46,957 nt of DNA. It comes from Candidatus Rokuibacteriota bacterium (GTDB lineage Bacteria > Methylomirabilota > Methylomirabilia > Rokubacteriales > CSP1-6). This document shows, piece by piece, positions 35,267 through 42,024 of this stretch (position 1 is its first letter; every line of letters starts with the position of its first letter). The notes under the pieces are model-generated. The model did not search any database, was not told where the DNA came from, and saw only the letters and a program-made list of their open reading frames with translations. The position numbers were made by a program, and so were the translations under genes. The stretch lies in contig QHSA01000135.1 in NCBI GenBank assembly GCA_003220315.1, positions 1 to 46,957 of the forward strand. Direction: 5' to 3'.

Positions 35267-36108
35267 CACGCACTCCTCCTGCTCCGGCGCCCCGCGCGTG
35301 TCGGGACCCGGGAAAAGTAGTCGGCGAGCGCCCGCGCGAGCGCCGGAATCGTGTACTCGCTCGGCATGACATCGGTTGTCAGACCGTACTCGGCCGCCGT
35401 GGCCGCCGTGATCGGGCCGATGGAGGCGATGGTCACGCGGCCGCGCCAGGCGCGGCGCTCCTCCTCGGTGAAGAGCTCGGCGAAGTTGCGCGCGGTGGAC
35501 GAGCTCGTGAACGTCACGGCGTCGATCGCGCCCGCGGCGAGCGCCTCCCGCAGGCGGCCGGCGCCGTTCTCGACGCGCCGGGTCTGGTAGGCCGGCACCT
35601 CGGTTACCGACGCCCCGAGCCTCCGGAGCTCGACCACCAGCACATCGCGCGTCTCCTTCGCGCGCGGCAGCAGCACCCGGTCGCCCGGCGCCAGCGCCCC
35701 TCGCAGCCGCTCCACGAGCGCTTCGGCGCGGTACTCGTCCGGGACCACCTCTACGCGCACGTCGTGCTCGGCCAGCGCCTCGGCCGTCGCCGGGCCGATC
35801 GCGGCGACGCGCTTGCGCCCGACGGCCGCCCAGCCGAGCCCGCGCGCGGAGAGCCGGCGATCCACCATCACGACACCGTTCACGCTCGTGAAGACCACCC
35901 ACGTGAACGTGTCGAGCGCGTCGAGCGCCGCGTCGAGCGGCTCCCAGGACTGGGGCGGCTCGATCGCGATCGTCGGCGCCTGCAGCACGCGCGCGCCGGC
36001 CTCCTCGAGGAGCTGCACGAAGCGCTGGGCCTGCGGGGCCGCCCGGGTGACGACGATCGTCCGCCGCTGGAGCGGGCGCGTTCCGCCGACTCGCGTCACC
36101 CTATTCAC
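35266..36108 (-). CDS. hemD: Uroporphyrinogen-III synthase
   Basis: A 280-residue two-domain enzyme that cyclises hydroxymethylbilane with inversion of ring D. The family is weakly conserved; visible signs are [22 protein letters not shown] at the N-terminus (in two parts [11 protein letters not shown] and [11 protein letters not shown]), [21 protein letters not shown] and [15 protein letters not shown]. Position between hemC and hemB supports the call. The GTG start at 36108 is inside a short dispersed repeat. A second in-frame GTG at 36099 ([13 protein letters not shown]) is equally possible. Confidence 0.9.
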   Translation of the reverse strand: MNRVTRVGGTRPLQRRTIVVTRAAPQAQRFVQLLEEAGARVLQAPTIAIEPPQSWEPLDAALDALDTFTWVVFTSVNGVVMVDRRLSARGLGWAAVGRKRVAAIGPATAEALAEHDVRVEVVPDEYRAEALVERLRGALAPGDRVLLPRAKETRDVLVVELRRLGASVTEVPAYQTRRVENGAGRLREALAAGAIDAVTFTSSSTARNFAELFTEEERRAWRGRVTIASIGPITAATAAEYGLTTDVMPSEYTIPALARALADYFSRVPTRAGRRSRRSA

Positions 36109-36143
36109 AGACTCGCCTCGCCTACGGCTGCGGCTCGCACTAC
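36105..36143. repeat. Short single copy of the CTCGCACTACC repeat family
   Basis: TTCACAGACTCGCCTCGC is joined through only ten bases to GGCTCGCACTACC. These are the same two ends found in the 67- and 63-nt arrays at 32501 and 34066, with the variable centre nearly deleted. It occupies the 45-base gap between hemC and hemD, and the hemD GTG start lies in its edge. Confidence 0.75.
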
Positions 36144-36153
36144 CACCGCCACC

Positions 36154-37056
36154 TCACACCCTCAGCGCGGTCACGGTGGCCGCGCCTCTGGCGAGCAGCG
36201 TCTCGGCGAGGCGTCGCCCCAGGTCCTCGCTCTCGTGCAGCGTCCCGCTCTCCACGCCGCGGAGCACCCGCCGACCGTCCTCGCTCGCCACGAACGCCGT
36301 CATGCTTAGGCGCGCCCCGTCCAGCACCGCGTGGGCCGCCATCGGCGTGTTGCACGAGGCGCCGAGCCGGCCGAGGTACGCGCGCTCGGCGAGCGCGCAG
36401 ACCCGCGTGGGGGCATGGTCGATACGCTCGATCCACGCGCGCGTCGTCCGGTCGGCGGCGCGCATCTCGACCGCGACGATCCCCTGCCCGACGGCGGGCA
36501 CGAAGACCGTCGGGTCCAGCGGCCACGCGTACCGGGGCGTGAGCCCGAGACGGCTCAGGCCCGCGGCGGCGAGGATCAGGGCGTCCCAGGGTCCGCTCTC
36601 GAGCTTCCTCACGCGCGTGTCCACGTTGCCTCGGATCGGCTCGAGGACGAGGTCGGGCCGGAGTGCCCGCGCCAGGGCACGCCGGCGCGGGCTCGACGTC
36701 CCGACCACCGCCCCCGCCCGCAAGTCCTCGAAGGACGCCCCCGACCGGCTCACCAAGACGTCACGCGGATCCTCGCGCTCGGTGAACGCCCCGAGCGTGA
36801 GCCCCGCAGGCAGCTCGGCGGGAAGGTCCTTGAGACTGTGGACCGCGCCGTCGATGTGTCCCTCGTGCAGCGCCTCCTCGATCTCCCGGACGAACAGGCC
36901 CTTGCCCCCGACCGCGGCCAGATGCGCGTCGACCAGCCGGTCGCCCTCGGTCCGCATCGGGACGACCTCGACGTCTGCGCCGAGCGCGCGCAGGCGAGCC
37001 GCCACGGCGCGGGCCTGCGCCAGCGCGAGCGGGCTCCCCCGCGTGCCGAGCTTCAT
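36154..37056 (-). CDS. hemC: Hydroxymethylbilane synthase (porphobilinogen deaminase)
   Basis: A 300-residue enzyme that polymerises four porphobilinogens on a dipyrromethane cofactor. The cofactor cysteine is C235 in GASCNTP. The catalytic aspartate lies in AVHSLKDLP (about residue 77), and GTRGSPLALAQ opens the protein as usual. The ATG at 37056 has GGAG nine bases upstream, supplied by a leader element. The frame stays open upstream to an ATG at 37218, so a 54-residue N-terminal extension made of two leader-element copies is possible but less likely. Confidence 0.95.
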   Translation of the reverse strand: MKLGTRGSPLALAQARAVAARLRALGADVEVVPMRTEGDRLVDAHLAAVGGKGLFVREIEEALHEGHIDGAVHSLKDLPAELPAGLTLGAFTEREDPRDVLVSRSGASFEDLRAGAVVGTSSPRRRALARALRPDLVLEPIRGNVDTRVRKLESGPWDALILAAAGLSRLGLTPRYAWPLDPTVFVPAVGQGIVAVEMRAADRTTRAWIERIDHAPTRVCALAERAYLGRLGASCNTPMAAHAVLDGARLSMTAFVASEDGRRVLRGVESGTLHESEDLGRRLAETLLARGAATVTALRV

Positions 37057-37206
37057 TGGAGCGAGCTCCGCGAGGCCGCTACACTTCGTGGGTGGCCCGA
37101 GCAAGGCGCAACCCGGCTCCGTTCCCCGTGCGCCATCGTGTTGCGGACCCCCGGGGCCGGTAGACGGCGTGGGTGGCGGGCTGTGGGTGCAGCGTGGCCC
37201 CGTGCC
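37057..37206 (-). repeat. Start-proximal leader element, copies 3 and 4 (hemC)
   Basis: Copy 3 (37057-37119) directly abuts the hemC ATG and matches the gpsA leader at 50 of 63 bases. Copy 4 (37147-37206) lies 81 bases farther upstream in the same frame, with 39 of 60 bases matching copy 3. Both keep CCACCCACG. Copy 3 ends in a perfect GGAGC-tc-GCTCC palindrome on the minus strand, covering the Shine-Dalgarno sequence. The rest of the 208-base hemA-hemC gap (37207-37264) shows nothing I can name. Confidence 0.65.
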
Positions 37207-37264
37207 GCCAAGGCCCATCGCATCATCGTCACCCGCCTCACCATCGCGTCAAGCGCCCCCACGA

Positions 37265-38533
37265 TCATCTCCTGCCAAGGCCGAAGAGCTCGTGGACGAG
37301 CTCGAGCCACGAGCGGCTCGAGCCCGCGCGCGAGGATTCGCGCAGCTTGTTGATCGGCGCGTGCAAAATCTTCTTCACGATCGCCGACGAGAGCATCTCG
37401 ATGGTCTCGCGCGTCTCGGCCGTCGCGCCCGGCAGCCGTGCCAGCGCCTTCCGTACCTCGCCGACGCGGATCTCCTCGAGCCGCTCGCGGAGCGAGACGA
37501 TCGTCGGAATCACTTCGACGTCGCCCCGGCGGGCGAGGAACTTCGCCACCTCGCGCTCGACCAGCGCCTCCGCGCGCTGCGCTTCCCGGAGCCGCTCGCG
37601 GATGTTCGCCTCGACGACCTGCTTCAGGTCGTCGATGTCGTAGCAGTACACGGCGTCGAGCGTGTTCACGCTGCCCTCGACGTCGCGCGGCACCGCGATG
37701 TCGATGAAGAACAAGGGTCGCGCGCGCCGTCCGTGCATCACCCGCTGGACCATCGCGCGCGTGACGACCGGCTCGGGAGCGCCCGTCGAGGTGATCACGA
37801 TGTCCACCCCCGCGAGCGCCGCCTCGAGCTCGGCGAACGGCACCGCCGCGCCCGAGAGCGCCCGAGCCATCTCCTGGGCGCGCTGCCACGTCCGGTTGGC
37901 GACGTAGATCGGGAAGGCCCCGTGCTCGACGAGATGACGCGCCGCCAGCTCGCCCATCTTGCCGGCGCCGACGAGAAGGACGGCCCGGCCGCCGAGCCCT
38001 GCGAAAATCTTCTTCGCGAGCTCGACGGCGGCGAACGACACCGACACCGCATGGCGGGCGATCTCCGTCTCGCTCCGGACTCTCTTGCCGACGGCGAACG
38101 CCTGGGTGAAGAGCGTGTGGAGCGCCGGCCCGACGGTCTCGCACGCCTGGGCGAGGGCAAACGCGTCCTTCACCTGACCCAGGATCTGGGGCTCGCCGAT
38201 CAGCATCGAGTCGAGGCTCGCGGCGACCCGAAAGGCGTGGCGAACGGCGTCGTCGTCCACGTGCGTGTACAGGAGCGGCTCGATCGACGCGTGGCTGAGG
38301 CCGCGGTGGCGGCAGAGGTGGCGGAACACGACGGCCCGCGCCTCGCCCGGCGCCTCGGCGACCCCGTACACCTCGACCCGGTTGCACGTGGAGAGGATCA
38401 GCGTCTCCTGCACGGCGCCGGTGGCCGCGACGTCGCGCAGGAGCTCCCGGAGCTTGTCCTCCTCCACCGCCAATTGCTCGCGCAGCTCGACGGGCGCGTT
38501 CTTGTGCGAGAGCCCGGCGACGAACAGCGTCAT
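37265..38533 (-). CDS. hemA: Glutamyl-tRNA reductase
   Basis: A 422-residue NADPH-dependent enzyme that reduces glutamyl-tRNA(Glu) to glutamate-1-semialdehyde, the committed step of the C5 heme pathway. The catalytic cysteine is C50 in LSTCNRVEVYG, the same number as in E. coli. GEPQILGQVKDAF and the NADPH-binding VLLVGAGKMGELAARHL follow. A helical dimerisation domain closes the protein. AAGGAG six bases before the ATG fixes the start. It follows ccsA/hemX by 38 bases. Confidence 0.97.
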   Translation of the reverse strand: MTLFVAGLSHKNAPVELREQLAVEEDKLRELLRDVAATGAVQETLILSTCNRVEVYGVAEAPGEARAVVFRHLCRHRGLSHASIEPLLYTHVDDDAVRHAFRVAASLDSMLIGEPQILGQVKDAFALAQACETVGPALHTLFTQAFAVGKRVRSETEIARHAVSVSFAAVELAKKIFAGLGGRAVLLVGAGKMGELAARHLVEHGAFPIYVANRTWQRAQEMARALSGAAVPFAELEAALAGVDIVITSTGAPEPVVTRAMVQRVMHGRRARPLFFIDIAVPRDVEGSVNTLDAVYCYDIDDLKQVVEANIRERLREAQRAEALVEREVAKFLARRGDVEVIPTIVSLRERLEEIRVGEVRKALARLPGATAETRETIEMLSSAIVKKILHAPINKLRESSRAGSSRSWLELVHELFGLGRR

Positions 38534-38571
38534 CGACGCTCCTTGCGTGACGGCATCCGTCGGCGCGCCAT

Positions 38572-39384
38572 CTAGGAGCCGTGCCTCCCCGGCAGGAACA
38601 GCCCGGCGCCCAGCGTGAGCACGAGCGTCGCGAAGCCGATGATCGCGAAGTACGCCGCGCGCCGCCCGCGCCAGCCCGCGGCCGCACGCCCCGCGAGCGT
38701 CCCCGCGTAGATCACCCAGGCGACGAACGACAGGAGCGCGAGCGGATCGTAGGCGAAGACGCTTCCCCACGCGCGGCCGGCCCAGAGGACGCCCAGGATC
38801 AGGCCCGTGGTGAGGAAGGGGAATCCGAGCGCGAGGGTGCGATAGGTCAGCCGGTCCAGCGTCTCGAGGTCAGGCAGCCGGTAGTAGAGCTTGCCCGGAC
38901 GCTTCGCCTTGAGCTGGCGCTCCTGGAGCACATACATCAAGGCCCCGGCGAAGTTCAGGACGAATGCCGCGATGCCGAGCAGGACCAACCCGATGTGCAC
39001 CCAGATCCATGCGCCGCCGAGCGCGCGCTCGATGCCGGGAATGGCGAGCGGTCGGGTCGTCGTCGAGTTGATGCCAAACACGAGGACGACGGGCAGGACG
39101 AACGCGCCCAGAACCTTGACGCCGTACTGACGCTCCACCCAGAGAGCCCACAGCACCGCAACCCACACCGCCACCGACACGGCCTCGCTCAGGCTGCCGA
39201 GCGGCGGCCGGCCCAGCCGGACGGCGAGGGCGAGAAGCGACACAGCGTGGAGGACCCAGCCGGCGATCGTCGCTACGGACGCGAGCCGATGGAGCCACTC
39301 CTCCCGCTGGACCAGATAGGCGAGCGAGAGCCCCGTGGCGGCGATGTAGCCGAAAATCGCTAGATCGAGCAGAGTCGGGTACAT
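38572..39384 (-). CDS. CcsA/HemX-family cytochrome c assembly membrane protein
   Basis: A 270-residue polytopic protein with about eight transmembrane helices. The stretch LWAGRAWGSVFAYDP resembles the tryptophan-rich heme-handling motif of CcsA/CcmC but is incomplete. Conserved histidines appear in GWVLHAVSL and AWIWVHIGLVL. In many bacteria such a gene precedes hemA and is called hemX, where it affects HemA level. In others it delivers heme for cytochrome c assembly. Both roles fit, since multiheme cytochromes are encoded next to this operon. It would be the first gene of the heme operon. Confidence 0.85.
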   Translation of the reverse strand: MYPTLLDLAIFGYIAATGLSLAYLVQREEWLHRLASVATIAGWVLHAVSLLALAVRLGRPPLGSLSEAVSVAVWVAVLWALWVERQYGVKVLGAFVLPVVLVFGINSTTTRPLAIPGIERALGGAWIWVHIGLVLLGIAAFVLNFAGALMYVLQERQLKAKRPGKLYYRLPDLETLDRLTYRTLALGFPFLTTGLILGVLWAGRAWGSVFAYDPLALLSFVAWVIYAGTLAGRAAAGWRGRRAAYFAIIGFATLVLTLGAGLFLPGRHGS

Positions 39385-39396
39385 GGCGTCAAAAAC

Positions 39397-39419
39397 GGTA
39401 AATGCAGCGAGAGTTTACC
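39397..39419 (-). promoter_or_regulatory. Inverted repeat upstream of ccsA/hemA operon
   Basis: GGTAAA and TTTACC form a perfect 6-bp inverted repeat separated by 11 bases, 13-35 bases before the ccsA start. The surrounding 66-base gap is notably AT-richer than the rest of the window and likely contains the operon promoter (a TAAACT-like -10 overlaps the repeat on the minus strand). It may be an operator; the regulator is unknown. Confidence 0.35.
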
Positions 39420-39450
39420 ACATTTCCGATGCTGATTTGCCCAACGCGAG

Positions 39451-40314
39451 TCAGGGGCGTCGGGCGAGCTGGATCAGCGAGGCGATGGGGCGCCGGTATC
39501 CCTCGCGAAGGGCGACCATGTCGAAGTGGGGTGAGCCCCAGTCCTCGACGAGCGCCGAGCCGGCGTTCCAGCGTATCCGCCGGTCGAGCTCTTTGACGTA
39601 CACCCTGCACTGCCTGCACGCGGAGATGAAGTAGCCTTCCTCCCTCTCCTCCGCCTCGAGACGTACGAGATCCTTTGCGGACTGCGCGCCGCAGAACGGG
39701 CAGCGCAGTCGGGGAAAGACCCAGCCCCCGCCGCACACGTGGCACGCGAGCCGTCGCTGGCCGGTGTCGGTCAGGTCGCCGAAGCCCGGCGGCGCGCCGC
39801 AGAAGGGACAGACGCCGAGATCCCAGTGACGCTCGGCGAGATGGACCCGGCAGGCGGCGAAGTACCGATCGAGCACCGGGCGTAGCGCGCCGCACGCCAG
39901 GAAACTCACGGACTCGGCACGGACACCGAGATCCGCAGACAACGAGGCGAGCCCGATGCGTCCCGGCGCCGGAAGGAATGCCGTCGGGCCGATCTCACCC
40001 CGGTCCCATGCCTCGGCGAGCCTCCTCAACTCCTCCTCGGGCTCACCAACTGCCGCCAGGAAGTCGAGAGAGGAACCGAGGAGATCCTCTATATCTTGAG
40101 GGTGTATAGATAGTGGGCCCTCAGAGAGTAGAGGAACCCCGCGGCGCCAGCGCTCCTCGCACTCCGCGGCCGTCCACGTGAGCGGCGCCACCCGCTCCGT
40201 CGGCCATTGCGCCCAGGCGTCCAGCAGGGGGAGGTACGGCGCCAACGGCTCGCGAAAGGTCGGCCGGCGCGTCAGGAGGTCGCGCCACTCCTCGCGGAGC
40301 TTCGCGTAGCTCAG
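39451..40314 (-). CDS. fdhE: Formate dehydrogenase accessory protein FdhE
   Basis: A 287-residue protein with four CxxC pairs (CPFCGAPP, CHVCGGGW, CPFCGAQS, CRQCRVYV) of the rubredoxin-like type found in FdhE, needed for assembly or activity of respiratory formate dehydrogenases. I place the start at a CTG (LSYAKLREEWRD) that overlaps the upstream NrfD stop as CTGA. No ATG, GTG or TTG lies in frame near the expected N-terminus. The next GTG would remove about 40 conserved-looking residues. The other overlaps in this operon use ATGA, so the CTG is plausible but unproved. Confidence 0.88.
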   Translation of the reverse strand: MSYAKLREEWRDLLTRRPTFREPLAPYLPLLDAWAQWPTERVAPLTWTAAECEERWRRGVPLLSEGPLSIHPQDIEDLLGSSLDFLAAVGEPEEELRRLAEAWDRGEIGPTAFLPAPGRIGLASLSADLGVRAESVSFLACGALRPVLDRYFAACRVHLAERHWDLGVCPFCGAPPGFGDLTDTGQRRLACHVCGGGWVFPRLRCPFCGAQSAKDLVRLEAEEREEGYFISACRQCRVYVKELDRRIRWNAGSALVEDWGSPHFDMVALREGYRRPIASLIQLARRP

Positions 40315-41249
40315 GTCGCCTGACCGGCGGCGATGATCACGTACTTGACGACGAACCCGCCCACCAGGATGAGGACAGAGACAAGCGCCGTCATGGCCGG
40401 CGCCGTCTTCCGGATGACGCCCGCGAACTGGAGCGCCAACGGCACCACGATCCCGATGACGACCGCCCCTAGCCAGAACGGGACACCATACGGTCCGGCG
40501 ACGAGGTGTGACAGCGAGCGGGCGATCCCGGCGGAGCCCGACGTGGAAACCGTCAGCATGAACAGCGCCAGCGCAGCGAGTTGCACGATCAGCGCGAACG
40601 CGGTGAACCGCATGAGCCGCGAGAGCGCGTCGCCCCGCTGCCCGCCGGAGAGGCTCAGGACGAAGGCGATGGCCGCGCCGCCTGTCGATGCGCCGATGGC
40701 GAGGAACAGGGCGCCCAGCCAGTGAGCCCCGATGAACAGCGGGCGTGCCGTGGCGCCGAGGAGGACCCCGGGGTAGGCGGCGAGGAAGAACCCGAAGAAC
40801 CCGCCGATGACGCCCACGACGACGCGGAGGGTCCGCATGCTCCGGCCGCCCCGGCCCTCGAGGAAGACGTCCAGCGCCGCGAGGAACGCGAAGAGGCTGA
40901 ACCCGAGCAACGCCCACGCGCCCGCGTTCATCGGCGAGAAGGGCTTGAGGTGGAACGGGCCGATGGTGATGGCGTCCATGCCGATGGCGTCGGATGGCTT
41001 GGCCACCATCAGCATGTGGAGAAACCGCGTCGGGAGGCCGAGGTCCACGGTCAGCAGAACCGGCCCGGGAATCACGGCCAGGAACGCGACGTAGTACCCG
41101 ATCCGGACGATATCGCGGTAGCGCTCGCGGTCGAGGAGGTTGGCGACCGTGGCGATCACGAACGCCCCACCCGCCATCCCACCGAGGAAGAAGTAGACGT
41201 CGATCAGGGCCGGCCAGTCCGCGCTCTTGAGGAGACCGGGTTCCATCAC
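40311..41249 (-). CDS. NrfD-family membrane subunit of formate dehydrogenase
   Basis: A 312-residue polytopic protein with about eight transmembrane helices and the NrfD landmarks YFFLGGMAGGAFV, VDLGLPTRF and GAWALLGFSLFAF. It would anchor the dehydrogenase and pass electrons to the quinone pool, replacing the cytochrome b (FdnI) of E. coli. No heme-binding histidine pattern of FdnI is evident. Its ATG overlaps the iron-sulfur subunit stop (ATGA). Confidence 0.9.
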   Translation of the reverse strand: MMEPGLLKSADWPALIDVYFFLGGMAGGAFVIATVANLLDRERYRDIVRIGYYVAFLAVIPGPVLLTVDLGLPTRFLHMLMVAKPSDAIGMDAITIGPFHLKPFSPMNAGAWALLGFSLFAFLAALDVFLEGRGGRSMRTLRVVVGVIGGFFGFFLAAYPGVLLGATARPLFIGAHWLGALFLAIGASTGGAAIAFVLSLSGGQRGDALSRLMRFTAFALIVQLAALALFMLTVSTSGSAGIARSLSHLVAGPYGVPFWLGAVVIGIVVPLALQFAGVIRKTAPAMTALVSVLILVGGFVVKYVIIAAGQAT

Positions 41250-42022
41250 GCGTCCCCCTGCCCGCCCCGCCCCCTGAACGCGACCAGCGCGCCCAGCCCG
41301 ACGATCAGGGCGGAGCCGATCGACAGGAGCGAGTCGACGACGACGTTCTTCTGCGGGAGCTTGGGCTTCTCGGGGAGCCCGTAGATCGACGGCTTGCCGA
41401 GGAGCAGGAAGAACGCGTTGAGGCCGCCCAGGTCACCCGCCGTGTCCTCGCCGTAGAGCCGGGCGTCCTTGTAGCCGAGCGTCTTCAGCTCGTCGACCCG
41501 CTTCCTGGCGACGACCGCCAGCTCGTCGCGAAAGCCGAACTTGATCGACTGGGTCGGGCACGCCTTCGCGCAGGCCGGCCCGAGGCCGTTGTGGATCCGG
41601 TCGTTGCAGAAGGTGCACTTCGTCGCGGTACCGGTGTCGTGGTTGAACGCCACGACGCCGAACGGACAGGCAGACACGCAGTACCGGCAGCCGTTGCAGA
41701 TGTCCTGGTTGATGTTGACGGTCCCGTACTCCGTTCGATAGATCGCGCCCGTCGGGCACGCCTCGAGACAGCCGGCCTGGGCGCAGTGCTTGCATACGTC
41801 GGACATCATGTGCCACTGCTTGATCTGCCCCTTGTCGTCGGTTTCCTCGAAGAACCGCACGAGCCGATAGCTCTTGTCCGTGAAGTGGTGATGGTTCTGG
41901 TACGTCCCCGTCCACTCCGGCTCCTCGGGCGCGAGTTGGTTCCACTGCTTGCAGGCGACCTGGCAGGCGCGGCACCCGATGCACAACGACACATCCGTGA
42001 ACATCGCGAGCGTGCGGGCCAT
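41246..42022 (-). CDS. fdhB: Formate dehydrogenase iron-sulfur subunit
   Basis: A 258-residue ferredoxin-like electron-transfer subunit. Sixteen cysteines in four groups (CIGCRACQVAC, CKHCAQAGCLEAC, CNGCRYCVSAC, CTFC plus CAKAC) should bind four [4Fe-4S] clusters. A C-terminal hydrophobic helix (about 228-248) would anchor it, as in FdnH. No signal peptide is visible, so it is probably exported together with the Tat-signal-bearing large subunit. It lies two bases downstream of that gene. Confidence 0.94.
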   Translation of the reverse strand: MARTLAMFTDVSLCIGCRACQVACKQWNQLAPEEPEWTGTYQNHHHFTDKSYRLVRFFEETDDKGQIKQWHMMSDVCKHCAQAGCLEACPTGAIYRTEYGTVNINQDICNGCRYCVSACPFGVVAFNHDTGTATKCTFCNDRIHNGLGPACAKACPTQSIKFGFRDELAVVARKRVDELKTLGYKDARLYGEDTAGDLGGLNAFFLLLGKPSIYGLPEKPKLPQKNVVVDSLLSIGSALIVGLGALVAFRGRGGQGDA

Positions 42023-42024
42023 CG

